Assembly: GCF_003386235.1 (NCBI RefSeq)
Contig: NZ_QRDZ01000018.1
Location: forward strand, 1 to 64,000
Source: Cohnella phaseoli
GTDB taxonomy: Bacteria > Bacillota > Bacilli > Paenibacillales > Paenibacillaceae
DNA length: 64,000 bases
Reading direction: 5' to 3'
Below, one piece after another: positions 8,574-16,249 of the stretch (its first letter is position 1; every line of letters starts with the position of its first letter). The notes beneath the pieces are model-generated. The model was not told where the DNA came from. It saw nothing but the letters and a program-made list of their open reading frames with translations, and ran no database searches. A program made the translations under genes and the position numbers.

Positions 8574-8599
8574 TATAATTTGGGTGAGAACGATTATCA
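8574..8599 (+). promoter_or_regulatory. Minus-10 element with overlapping Fur box
   Basis: A perfect TATAAT (8574-8579) has no good -35 at the right distance, as expected for an activator-dependent promoter. A Fur-like 7-1-7 site TGAGAAC-G-ATTATCA (8585-8599, two differences from consensus) covers the transcription start. The pairing suggests Fur repression plus activation by the upstream AraC protein. Confidence 0.7.
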
Positions 8600-8620
8600 C
8601 TCGAAAAGAGGGAACCGCTT

Positions 8621-9619
8621 TTGAAAAGCTGGGGAAGACAATCTATTTTACTATCCATTTTTCTGTCGTTTGTTATGATGACAGCTGCGTGCGCGCCCGA
8701 TAAAAATAATGCGCCGCAAGCCTCATCCGTTACCCATGAAGCGCCGATCTCCGCGGCTTCTCTGGATGCGGACACGCCGGCGGTTCAGCCGAAGGAAGAG
8801 GTTCGGGAGGTGACGGACGAGAGCGGCAACCGCCTTGCCGTTCCGGTAGAGCCGAAGCGAATTATCGCCGCCGGGATGGAGGACTACTTGGCCGCGCTGG
8901 AAGTTAGGCCGGTCGTCCGTTACCAGTACGCTTATCTGGACGAATATTTTCCCGATGTGCCGAAAATTCACTTCGACCCCGGCCTGACCCCGGAAGTCGC
9001 GTTGAGCTACGACCCCGATCTGATCGTATTTGGCTACCCGCCGGACGACTCGACGTACGACTCTTTCTCGAAGGTTGCGCCGACTTATGTCTATACGAGC
9101 GTATGGACGCCCGAGGCCGACTGGCGCCAGATGCTTGTCCGCTTCGGCGAGCTGCTCGGCCGCAAGGAGACGGCGGAGCTTAAGCTGAAGGAATACGAGG
9201 CCAAGCTAGAGGAAACGAAAGAGGCGTTAAAGAACGAGCTGGGCGAGGAGCCGGTAGGAGTCATGCTTTATATCGGCAAATCGATCTGGGTGATGGGCAA
9301 GGACAAGAAGGATTTGTTGGCCGACTTGGGCTTCAAACTGTCGGAGCTGGAGACGAAGTACGGCTCGGATCAAATTTCGTTGGAAATGATGCCGGAGCTG
9401 GCCGATGCAGACTTTATTATTTTGGAGACGGACGAAGCCGACACCGCAGACGATCAGAAGAAGGCGGTAGATGGGCTGCAGAGCAGCAAGCTCTGGGCCG
9501 ATCTCCCTGCGGTCAAACAAGGGCGGGTGCTTGTAAGCTCGACTGAAATCTGGCGCGGCAACGGATATATCAGCAACAGCGTCGCGTTGGAGCAAGTGAT
9601 GAAGTTTTTCCAAAAATAA
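8621..9619 (+). CDS. Iron-siderophore ABC transporter binding lipoprotein
   Basis: A 332-residue FeuA/FhuD-type lipoprotein. It starts with TTG (AGAGGG lies upstream), followed by a hydrophobic signal and a lipobox ending TAAC, so Cys24 is lipidated. After a linker of about 35 residues comes the binding domain, beginning VTDESGNRLAVPVEPKRIIA, with the typical YDPDLIVFGYP and YVYTSVWTPEADWRQ segments. The protein captures a ferric siderophore outside the membrane. It has no neighbouring permease or ATPase, so it must work with a transporter encoded elsewhere. A Fur box and a Btr-like regulator gene lie just upstream. Confidence 0.92.
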   Translation: MKSWGRQSILLSIFLSFVMMTAACAPDKNNAPQASSVTHEAPISAASLDADTPAVQPKEEVREVTDESGNRLAVPVEPKRIIAAGMEDYLAALEVRPVVRYQYAYLDEYFPDVPKIHFDPGLTPEVALSYDPDLIVFGYPPDDSTYDSFSKVAPTYVYTSVWTPEADWRQMLVRFGELLGRKETAELKLKEYEAKLEETKEALKNELGEEPVGVMLYIGKSIWVMGKDKKDLLADLGFKLSELETKYGSDQISLEMMPELADADFIILETDEADTADDQKKAVDGLQSSKLWADLPAVKQGRVLVSSTEIWRGNGYISNSVALEQVMKFFQK

Positions 9620-9646
9620 CGCCGCATCGCTGCGGAAATTTACAGA

Positions 9647-9693
9647 GCAAGGACTGTAACGGCTGCCTGAGGGCAGGGCGCTACAGTCCTTGC
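9647..9693 (+). terminator. Hairpin terminator after the siderophore-binding gene
   Basis: GCAAGGACTGTA pairs perfectly with TACAGTCCTTGC across a 23-base GC-rich loop; a short T run follows (9698-9701). Confidence 0.7.
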
Positions 9694-9716
9694 CGCATTT
9701 TCGGGGAGAATGCCCA

Positions 9717-9762
9717 TTGACAGTCCGCTTACTCACATGTATAGTTACTTACACAAGTAACT
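9717..9762 (+). promoter_or_regulatory. Sigma-A promoter with GntR operator over the -10
   Basis: TTGACA (9717-9722), 17-base spacer, TATAGT (9740-9745). A perfect inverted repeat, AGTTACTT-acac-AAGTAACT (9743-9762), overlaps the -10 and the start point. This is the expected place for autorepression by the GntR protein encoded next. Confidence 0.88.
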
Positions 9763-9787
9763 AACCGAATAACGTGGTGGTGAAAAT

Positions 9788-10159
9788 ATGTCATTTCCGA
9801 TGGACGACAGCCGCCCTATCTTCGTTCAGATTGCCGAGCGGGTGGAGAACGATATTCTGGAAGGGATTTTGCCGGAAGAGTCCCAAGTGCCCTCGATCAA
9901 CCAGTTCGCGGCGTTCTACCAGATCAATCCGGCGACGGCTTTGAAAGGGATTAACCTGCTCGTAGATCAAGGCATTTTGTATAAAAAGCGAGGGATCGGG
10001 ATGTTCGTGGCGACAGGAGTAAGAGAGATAATCGTTAGCAAACGCAAAGAGCAGTTTTATGAGCAATACGTCGTATCGATGGTGAAAGAAGCGCATAAAC
10101 TCGGCATCACGGCTGAGCAACTGACAGATATGATCAAGAGAGGGGCGAAGGAGCAATGA
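9788..10159 (+). CDS. GntR-family (YtrA-type) repressor
   Basis: The 123-residue protein has a winged helix (residues 10-75: PIFVQIAERVENDILEG, SQVPSINQFAAFYQINPATALKGINLLVDQGILYKKRGIGMFV) and only a short helical tail, the YtrA subclass with no large effector domain. YtrA-type proteins repress ABC exporter operons and respond to cell-wall-active antibiotics in Bacillus. Its stop overlaps the start of the ATPase gene by four bases (ATGA), giving translational coupling. The palindrome over its own promoter supports autorepression of the three-gene operon. The inducing signal is not visible. Confidence 0.92.
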   Translation: MSFPMDDSRPIFVQIAERVENDILEGILPEESQVPSINQFAAFYQINPATALKGINLLVDQGILYKKRGIGMFVATGVREIIVSKRKEQFYEQYVVSMVKEAHKLGITAEQLTDMIKRGAKEQ

Positions 10160-11049
10160 CGACGATTGTCGAGGTAAAGGGATTGTCGAAGCATTACGGC
10201 AAAGTCAAAGCGGTGGATAATGTCAGCTTCAAGCTGGAGGAAGGCAAAATTTACGGTCTGCTCGGCAGAAACGGTGCGGGCAAGACGACGATTATGCATA
10301 TGCTGACGGCGCAACTGTTCCGTACCTCCGGCGAGATGAAGGTGTTCGGCGAGGAGCCCTACGAGAACGAAAAGGTGCTGAAGCAAATTTGTTTTATTAA
10401 GGAAAGCCAGAAGTATCCCGAGACGTTCCGGGTGAAAGACGTGTTGAACGTAAGTCCGTTGTTTTTTCCGAATTGGGATAAGGAGCTTGCGCAGTCGCTT
10501 GTCGAGGACTTTCGGCTGCCTCTGAAGCGCAGAATGAAGAAGCTGTCGCGAGGAATGCTTTCCGCCGTCGGCATCGTCGTCGGTCTGGCGAGCAGAGCGC
10601 CGTTGACGATTTTCGACGAGCCTTATCTCGGTCTGGATGCGGTCGCGAGAAATTTGTTCTACGACAGATTGCTGGCGGATTACGGGGAACACCCGCGCAC
10701 GATCATATTGTCCACGCATTTGATCGACGAGGTCAGTCAACTGCTGGAGCACGTTCTGGTCATCGACGCCGGCAAGCTGTTGCTTGACGAGGAAGCGGAG
10801 ACGCTTAGAGGCAGCGCATCCAACGTCGTCGGGAGCGCGGCCAAGGTAGATGCGTTCCTGGCGGGCAAAAAGGTAATTCATCGCTCCCCGTTCGGGGGCT
10901 TGATGTCGGCGACGGTGCTGGGGCAGCTTAGCAAACAAGAGCGGCTGCTGGCAGCGGAGCAGGGGCTTGAGATCGGGCCGGTATCGCTGCAGCAGATGAT
11001 TGTGCATATGACCGGCAGCAACGGCAATAACGAGGAGGCGGCGCAATGA
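10156..11049 (+). CDS. ABC exporter ATP-binding protein (YtrB-like)
   Basis: The 297-residue ATPase has Walker A GLLGRNGAGKTTIM near residue 37, a degenerate signature LSRGMLSA in place of LSGGQ, Walker B TIFDEPYLGLDA and the switch histidine in STHLID. The RGM-type signature is usual in the YtrB/BcrA-related exporters that follow GntR regulators. It overlaps both neighbours by four bases and should pair with the single permease downstream, probably as a homodimer. Transported substrate is unknown; antibiotic or lipid export or sensing is the family precedent. Confidence 0.92.
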   Translation: MTTIVEVKGLSKHYGKVKAVDNVSFKLEEGKIYGLLGRNGAGKTTIMHMLTAQLFRTSGEMKVFGEEPYENEKVLKQICFIKESQKYPETFRVKDVLNVSPLFFPNWDKELAQSLVEDFRLPLKRRMKKLSRGMLSAVGIVVGLASRAPLTIFDEPYLGLDAVARNLFYDRLLADYGEHPRTIILSTHLIDEVSQLLEHVLVIDAGKLLLDEEAETLRGSASNVVGSAAKVDAFLAGKKVIHRSPFGGLMSATVLGQLSKQERLLAAEQGLEIGPVSLQQMIVHMTGSNGNNEEAAQ

Positions 11050-11726
11050 ACAGAGTGGCGGGAATTGTCAAAACACACTTGACGGATAAATTCTCCTGGC
11101 TCATACTCCCTTGGATTATTCTGGGATCGAGCTTTACCATAAATCTCATCATCGGAAGCTTGATCGGCGACGAGATCAAGACGGGAGGGCTGGCTTCCAT
11201 CTTCGTCTACATGCTCGTTATCGGCATTGTCAGCGTCGGGCAGACGTTCCCGTTCCTGATCAGCTTCGGAGCCCGTAGAAAGGATTATTTCTTCGGGACA
11301 ACGGCCACGGCCGCGCTAGTCTCCGTCGGCTCGGCGATTCTTCTCCTGTTGATCGGCTTTGTGGAGCGAGCGACGGATCATTGGGGCATCGGCTTGCATT
11401 TCTTTGACATTTCGTATTTTGCCGACGGTTCGCCGCTTGCGCAGCTCTGGATTTTCTTCAGCGTGATGATGAATTTGTTTTTCTGCGGCTTTACCGTCGC
11501 CGCTATTTATCGCAAGGTGGGGCGCAACGGATTGTTCGGCGTGTTCATCGTACTGACGCTTGCGCTTACCTGCGCTTTCTATCTGATCACTTACTTCGAT
11601 AACTGGAAGCCGATTCTGGACTGGTTTATGGGCACTTCGGTACTTGAGCTGGTAAACTGGCTGCTCGTTTCCACATTGATTTACATCGCCCTGTCCTACG
11701 GATTGCTCCGCAAAGCGTCGACATAA
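11046..11726 (+). CDS. ABC exporter membrane subunit, six helices
   Basis: A 226-residue integral membrane protein with about six hydrophobic segments: SWLILPWIILGSSFTINLIIG, ASIFVYMLVIGIVSVGQ, TAALVSVGSAILLLLIGF, LWIFFSVMMNLFFCGF, GLFGVFIVLTLALTCAFYLI and LVNWLLVSTLIYIALSY. It overlaps the ATPase gene by four bases and is the last gene of the GntR operon. The 11732-11955 palindromic repeat follows directly and probably ends transcription. Confidence 0.85.
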   Translation: MNRVAGIVKTHLTDKFSWLILPWIILGSSFTINLIIGSLIGDEIKTGGLASIFVYMLVIGIVSVGQTFPFLISFGARRKDYFFGTTATAALVSVGSAILLLLIGFVERATDHWGIGLHFFDISYFADGSPLAQLWIFFSVMMNLFFCGFTVAAIYRKVGRNGLFGVFIVLTLALTCAFYLITYFDNWKPILDWFMGTSVLELVNWLLVSTLIYIALSYGLLRKAST

Positions 11727-11731
11727 ATGGC

Positions 11732-11955
11732 AAGAGGCTGTCCCATAAGCAGAGTTGCTCAAGATGATCGATAAATTAAGGAAGGTGTATATACCTCCCG
11801 GAGACTGCCTCATACGTTCCTGAAATTTCCCTATCACGGGTTTCCCAATTCGAGATTTCAGGAGCGTATAGCATCGGAGGGAGGTATATACACCTTTTAT
11901 CTTTATTGTCGATTATCTTTCCGAGCGACTTGACCTGCTTATGGGACAGCCTCTT
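11732..11955 (+). repeat. Long nested palindromic repeat, copy 1
   Basis: Perfect 21-bp outer arms (11732-11752 and 11935-11955, core GGCTGTCCCATAAG) enclose a second pair of 17-bp arms (11783-11799 and 11879-11895, GGTGTATATACCTCC) and an inner hairpin (ATACGTTCCTGAAAT with ATTTCAGGAGCGTAT) capped by CCC...GGG. It fills the gap between convergent genes. Related copies lie at 15353, 22752 (inverted) and 41054, with a mini-copy at 30842. Confidence 0.92.
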
Positions 11956-11959
11956 CGTC

Positions 11960-12760
11960 TTATCGATGAGCCGCGTGGAAAGCCAGAGAACAATCCGGAT
12001 CAAGCGAACGAATACGGCGAATGACGGCTGCTTGTTCCATACGGCTTACCGTGCACAGCATCACTTTTTCTCCGCCCGATTCCCCGTTGTCCAGCACGAT
12101 AACCTCTTTCCCGTAATCGCTCTGCAGCGTCTCGCGAATCTCATCCACGCATTCGCTCGTAATCCATACCATTCGCGTCAACGAGAATCCGCTTAGCGCA
12201 AAATCGGAGCAGCGGTAGGCGAGCAGGAAGGCGATAATCGAATACATCGCTTCATCCCAACCGAACACAAAGCCGCCGGCGAACAGAACCGCTCCGTTAA
12301 ACAACCAGTATCTACGGCTGATTCTTCTCGGGGTTTTCGCCTCCGAGGTCATCGCCCAGCCGTCCGCGGCGTCGAGGAAACCGCCGTAACGAAGCACGAT
12401 GCCGATACCGAGGCCCAAGGCGATGCCGCCCGCCGCAGACGAAGCCAGCGTATGATCCATTGCGGCCGGAGCCGGGTGCAGGAAGAAGGCGCTAAGCGAC
12501 AGAACGGCAAGTCCCGCAAACGTCAGCAGACGAGTCTGGGCATCCAGCTTGCGATACCGGAACAAGATAAGCGGCAGATTAAGCAGAAACAGGAACAAGC
12601 CGAGACGCATTTCCGACAGATAAGAGAAGATGGCGGACGCCCCGGTCACCCCTCCGATCATCATATTGTGCGGGACAAGAAACAGCTCCAAGCCGACCGC
12701 GGATAAAATTGCTCCAAGCGTTACCCATGCAAGCCGGACGGAGATGCGCATGTGGGTCAT
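11960..12760 (-). CDS. YitT-family membrane protein (DUF161 plus DUF2179)
   Basis: The product has 266 residues. Residues 1-175 form five or six membrane segments with the typical VGLELFLVPHNMMIGGVTGAS loop. The cytoplasmic C-terminal DUF2179 domain has the usual ITSECVDEIRETLQ...GKEVIVLDNGES run. The family is abundant in Bacillus and Paenibacillus; its transport role is not established. I place the start at 12760 (AAGGGGAG, 7 bases upstream); the frame continues to 12931, but without a binding site. The upstream gene on the same strand starts 464 bases away and ends at 12865. Confidence 0.88.
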   Translation of the reverse strand: MTHMRISVRLAWVTLGAILSAVGLELFLVPHNMMIGGVTGASAIFSYLSEMRLGLFLFLLNLPLILFRYRKLDAQTRLLTFAGLAVLSLSAFFLHPAPAAMDHTLASSAAGGIALGLGIGIVLRYGGFLDAADGWAMTSEAKTPRRISRRYWLFNGAVLFAGGFVFGWDEAMYSIIAFLLAYRCSDFALSGFSLTRMVWITSECVDEIRETLQSDYGKEVIVLDNGESGGEKVMLCTVSRMEQAAVIRRIRSLDPDCSLAFHAAHR

Positions 12761-12864
12761 GTCGATACTCCCCTTTTCATCCGATATAAAATTTTCAATG
12801 CTGCTTATACTGCGGCGGCAAGTCAAATAAACTTCCGCGCGTACGCTGAAGCCTGAGAAAAATT

Positions 12865-13224
12865 TTATATCCGGACGTAGGTTGAGGTAAACTTTAGAGG
12901 CATTAGAAGGAGTTTGCGCAAGCCGGGCCAATGTAGAGAGCGCGAAGCGCTTGTGGCCGTCGGAAGCAAATGCGGCGAAACTACGTAAAGGTGAAGGTGG
13001 AAAACGACCAGCAACAGAGCGGTAAAGAACACTTTGCCGTTCAAGGGAACGGATGTGCGTTTGGTCGCTTTGACGCTGTTAGGCACATCGTGAGCGAGGG
13101 AGGAACTTTTGGAGGTTAGAAAGTTGTCGCCAATCGCGACGGTCGGCATACAAAGCAGAACGAAAGCGGCAAGTAGGATCAGAACGAACGATTTGTGGCG
13201 AAAAGGCTGTATCGTTGCGGTCAT
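12865..13224 (-). CDS. Small secreted or membrane protein of unknown function
   Basis: A 119-residue protein whose ATG is preceded by an excellent AAAGGAGG at 9 bases (13230-13239 on the plus strand), the best evidence that it is real. It starts with a hydrophobic signal-like segment (FVLILLAAFVLLCMPTVAIG), followed by a polar stretch and a second hydrophobic segment (VFFTALLLVVFHLHLYVV) near residue 75, then a basic tail. I know no family. It lies upstream of the YitT gene on the same strand and divergent from the PAP2 gene. Confidence 0.6.
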   Translation of the reverse strand: MTATIQPFRHKSFVLILLAAFVLLCMPTVAIGDNFLTSKSSSLAHDVPNSVKATKRTSVPLNGKVFFTALLLVVFHLHLYVVSPHLLPTATSASRSLHWPGLRKLLLMPLKFTSTYVRI

Positions 13225-13311
13225 TTCCGTTCCTCCTTTCGTTTCCTGTTCTACCTATGATACCATACAAAATGCAGCATCCTCAATTCAGCCGGAGCAA
13301 GGAGCATACAT

Positions 13312-13953
13312 ATGAAAGTGAAACACGATCGCAGAGCGCACGTTTGGGCTTTATTGGCTGCGCTTTTATTTATAGTCGTCAGTTGGCTCGTTATTGAAGA
13401 TAAGCTGTCGTCCTTCGATTCCGGGGTGATCGGCGTTGTCCAAGGGTGGGAATCGCCGTCGGTCACGCGAATCGCCGAGACGCTCAGCGCGATCGGTTCG
13501 ACGATAGGCGTCATCGTAATCGTAGCGGTGGTAGGCATTTTATTGGCTGCGATGCTTGGACATCGCAAAGAGCTGGTGCTGTTCGGTTTTTCCGTGGGAG
13601 GAGCCGCTCTGCTGAACACGGTGCTCAAATCGACTTTCCAGAGGGAGCGTCCTACGCTGCACCGCCTGGCGGAGGAGACGGGGTACAGCTTTCCGAGCGG
13701 TCATTCGATGGCGGCATTCGCGCTTTACGGAGTTTTGGCGTTTTTGCTGTGGAGACATGTTAAGAGCAGGAAGGGGAGGCTGATCCTGATCGTGTCGGCC
13801 GTACTGCTCGTAATTTCTATAGGCTTGAGCCGAATTTACCTTGGGGTTCACTATCCGAGCGATGTGCTGGCAGGCTACTTGGCAAGCATGGTCTGGCTTG
13901 GACTCGGAATCGAGCTGTTTCGCGGCTGGTTGGGAAGCTCCTCGAAGAGTTGA
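13312..13953 (+). CDS. PAP2-superfamily lipid phosphatase
   Basis: The 213-residue membrane protein has the three motifs of the PAP2/BcrC family: KSTFQRERP, SFPSGHS and SRIYLGVHYPSD, with five or six membrane helices. Likely substrates are undecaprenyl pyrophosphate or other lipid phosphates outside the membrane, so it may recycle the cell wall carrier lipid or confer bacitracin tolerance. AAGGAG precedes the ATG by about 8 bases. A strong bidirectional terminator follows. A second PAP2 gene lies 1.6 kb downstream on the other strand. Confidence 0.92.
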   Translation: MKVKHDRRAHVWALLAALLFIVVSWLVIEDKLSSFDSGVIGVVQGWESPSVTRIAETLSAIGSTIGVIVIVAVVGILLAAMLGHRKELVLFGFSVGGAALLNTVLKSTFQRERPTLHRLAEETGYSFPSGHSMAAFALYGVLAFLLWRHVKSRKGRLILIVSAVLLVISIGLSRIYLGVHYPSDVLAGYLASMVWLGLGIELFRGWLGSSSKS

Positions 13954-13973
13954 ATAAACTTGATGCCACGAAG

Positions 13974-14009
13974 AAAAGCGGAAGTCCGGTTTCAGGGACT
14001 TCCGCTTTT
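13974..14009. terminator. Bidirectional terminator
   Basis: AAAAGCGGAAGTCC pairs perfectly with GGACTTCCGCTTTT across an 8-base loop, between convergent genes. Confidence 0.9.
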
Positions 14010-14023
14010 GTTATGGTTAGCCG

Positions 14024-14437
14024 CTATTCGACAACGATAAATCCGGTCATCGAATCGTGTCCTTGCCCGCACTGGATCGAGCAATGAAATTCATACTTTC
14101 CTGCTTTGTCGAGCTTAATTTCCGCAGTTTCGTTGTTTTTGAGCTTGACGTTCAAATCGCTGATTTCGATGCCATGCGCGCCTTGCGCATTTTCCAGCGT
14201 AAGCTTGAGCGTATCTCCGGTTTTGACGCGGATTTCCGCCGGTTCGAACTTCCAGTTGCTGGCCTTGATTGTAACGTCTTGGGTGGTCCCCCCCGCTCCC
14301 TCGGTAGCCGGAGTCGTCGGACTAACGGTTGGAGACGGAGAGGCGTTGTTGGCGCCGTTGTTGTTGCCTCCGCACGCTCCGAGCGCGAATAGCGCCGATA
14401 GTGCGACAAGAGCGATAATTCGTCGAGTCGTGTTCAT
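14024..14437 (-). CDS. Stand-alone CuA/cupredoxin lipoprotein
   Basis: The product has 137 residues: a signal with lipobox ALGAC (lipidated Cys22), a Ser/Thr/Pro linker to about residue 50, then a single cupredoxin domain. The C-terminal loop reads CSIQCGQGHDSM, giving Cys119, Cys123, His127 and Met130, with His88 upstream; these have the spacing of the binuclear CuA ligands of cytochrome oxidase subunit II. The domain is therefore a membrane-anchored CuA-like electron carrier or copper protein with no oxidase subunit fused or adjacent. The Glu of the usual CSELC motif is replaced by Ile. AAAGGAGG precedes the ATG. It could instead act in copper storage or respiratory electron transfer. Confidence 0.88.
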   Translation of the reverse strand: MNTTRRIIALVALSALFALGACGGNNNGANNASPSPTVSPTTPATEGAGGTTQDVTIKASNWKFEPAEIRVKTGDTLKLTLENAQGAHGIEISDLNVKLKNNETAEIKLDKAGKYEFHCSIQCGQGHDSMTGFIVVE

Positions 14438-14573
14438 TCGTGAATAGGCCTCCTTTATGATTCCTTTTCGTTAATATACCCACATTGCTCCCTTTACAAC
14501 CGACGGCAGTTTGTTCACAATAGAATTCATTGAACGCTGAGCGGCCTAAGGACCGCAGGAGGATAACGGACAG

Positions 14574-15335
14574 ATGAGACTTCGCGGCAGGAAAAGCATG
14601 AAGGAAGATTTGGAACGCCAGACGGATTTGATCGTATTCGAGCCCCGCAAGCTTAAGGGACGTTGGAACGAATTTTTCGACAACGATCGACCGATTCATA
14701 TCGAATGCGGCATGGGCAAAGGCCAGTTCATCAGCCGGTGGAGCGTCAACAATCCGGACATTAACTATATCGGAATGGACATGTACGATGAACTGCTTAG
14801 TCGTGCGAGCGAGAAAGCGAGAGCGTTCTGGAAAAAGGAAAGAAATTCCGAGGTTGTGCCGAATTTGGCGCTTGTAAGAGGCAATGTCGAGTTTCTGGAG
14901 GAAATGTTCGAGGAGGGCGAGCTGGAGCGCATCTATTTGAATTTCAGCGATCCGTGGCCGAAGTCGAAGCATGGCAAGCGTCGGCTGACCCATCCGCGCT
15001 TCCTGATGAAATATAAGCAGGCGCTTAACGAGGTCGGGGAAATCCATTTCAAGACGGATTCGCTCAGCCTGTTCGAATTTTCCTTGAACAGCTTCTCCGA
15101 CGTCGAACTGCAGATGCGCAACATCTCCCTCGACCTGCACCGCAGCGGCATTCGCGAAGATCTGGTGCTGACGGAGTACGAGGCTAAATTCATCGGGCAA
15201 GGCAAGCCGATCTATCGTCTGGAGGCGGTCATCGGCGACAAGGTTCGCGAGGAGCATCGCCGCCGCGTGGCGGACGAGCTGGAGAAGCAGCTTAGCCGGG
15301 GAACGAGCAAGGATTTCGAATCGGAAGAGGAATAA
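14574..15335 (+). CDS. trmB: tRNA (guanine-46-N7)-methyltransferase
   Basis: The 253-residue SAM enzyme forms m7G46 in tRNA variable loops. Motif I is IHIECGMGKGQF, and the family signature NFSDPWPKSKHGKRRL sits in the middle. The protein is some 35 residues longer than typical TrmB; the extra part is a charged C-terminal tail (HRRRVADELEKQLSRG...). AGGAGG precedes the ATG by about 9 bases. It is monocistronic, followed by repeat copy 2. Confidence 0.95.
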   Translation: MRLRGRKSMKEDLERQTDLIVFEPRKLKGRWNEFFDNDRPIHIECGMGKGQFISRWSVNNPDINYIGMDMYDELLSRASEKARAFWKKERNSEVVPNLALVRGNVEFLEEMFEEGELERIYLNFSDPWPKSKHGKRRLTHPRFLMKYKQALNEVGEIHFKTDSLSLFEFSLNSFSDVELQMRNISLDLHRSGIREDLVLTEYEAKFIGQGKPIYRLEAVIGDKVREEHRRRVADELEKQLSRGTSKDFESEEE

Positions 15336-15352
15336 GCATAAGGTCTCATAAT

Positions 15353-15569
15353 GGACCGTCCTGTAAGTCAGGCAACTAGATCATCGAAATAAAAGAGAGG
15401 TATGTATCTTCTGGAGAGCGGAGCGTCTGCCTCATACGGTCATGAAATTACCCTGTCATGGGTTTATCAATCCGATTTCATGACCGTATCAGCAGCGTAG
15501 GAAGATACATACCCCTTCTTATCTATCGATGATTCTAGGTTACTCGCTAAATGACTTGCAGGACGGTTC
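15353..15569 (+). repeat. Long nested palindromic repeat, copy 2
   Basis: Outer arms 15353-15370 and 15552-15569 (core ACCGTCCTG and CAGGACGGT, two mismatches) enclose the 13-bp pair GGTATGTATCTTC / GAAGATACATACC and the perfect 15-bp inner pair ATACGGTCATGAAAT / ATTTCATGACCGTAT. The outer-arm sequence differs from copies 1 and 4, but pairing is kept. The right arm stops two bases before the stop codon of the PAP2 gene. Confidence 0.9.
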
Positions 15570-15571
15570 TT

Positions 15572-16096
15572 TTAAATCCAAATGGAAAGCAGCATGGCGG
15601 TAGAGGTTCCTAAGAGCGCGCCGACGATCGTGTCGCTGGGGAAATGCAAGCCGAAATAGACTCGCGACAGCGCCACGCCGATGCCGATCGGCAGCAGCGT
15701 CGGAATGAGCAGCGGTTCGGCCAGCATCCAAGGCGTCAGCATCGCGAACGCAGCCGTCGTATGCCCCGAAGGGAAGGAAGGGTCCTTTAGCGGACGGCGA
15801 TTCGTATTGGCTTGCGGGAACACCTGATAAGGCCGAAGGCGGGGAGCGCTTCTCTTGGCAATGGAGACGGGAATATGGCTGAGCACGACGGAGGCGAGCG
15901 CGAGCCATCCAGTGCTGCTCCAAGGCTCCGGCGCGAAAATCGCGACCAGCAACGACAGGCTTAAGCTGAACGTCGCCCCGGCGATCAGCGACAGCGCGTG
16001 AAACAGCCAGTTCAGTGTGGAACGGTTCCATCGTATGTTAACGTACAGAAATAATGGACGTTCGACTTCCTGGAGCATGCGGTAGATCCGGCTCAT
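15572..16096 (-). CDS. PAP2-superfamily phosphatase
   Basis: A 174-residue membrane protein with KRSAPRLRP, SFPSGHTTAAF and SRVYFGLHFPSD, all three catalytic motifs of the PAP2 family, and about five membrane helices. I prefer the ATG at 16096 because AAGGAG lies 9 bases before it; the ATG at 16105 directly abuts that motif. Probably a lipid phosphate phosphatase such as an undecaprenyl pyrophosphatase. It is less than 40 percent alike by eye to the PAP2 protein at 13312, so not a recent duplicate. Confidence 0.9.
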   Translation of the reverse strand: MSRIYRMLQEVERPLFLYVNIRWNRSTLNWLFHALSLIAGATFSLSLSLLVAIFAPEPWSSTGWLALASVVLSHIPVSIAKRSAPRLRPYQVFPQANTNRRPLKDPSFPSGHTTAAFAMLTPWMLAEPLLIPTLLPIGIGVALSRVYFGLHFPSDTIVGALLGTSTAMLLSIWI

Positions 16097-16249
16097 GGAC
16101 TCCATCTCCTTCAGTGCGGGAATGTCTTATCCGTTCTCAGCATAGCATACAATGCGAGTGTCACGGCTGTATTAAGTTTTTTTTAGTTTTACATTTCAGT
16201 GCGATGGGTAAACTTTCAAAGGGGAGATTTAGGTCTTCAGATAGAAAAA

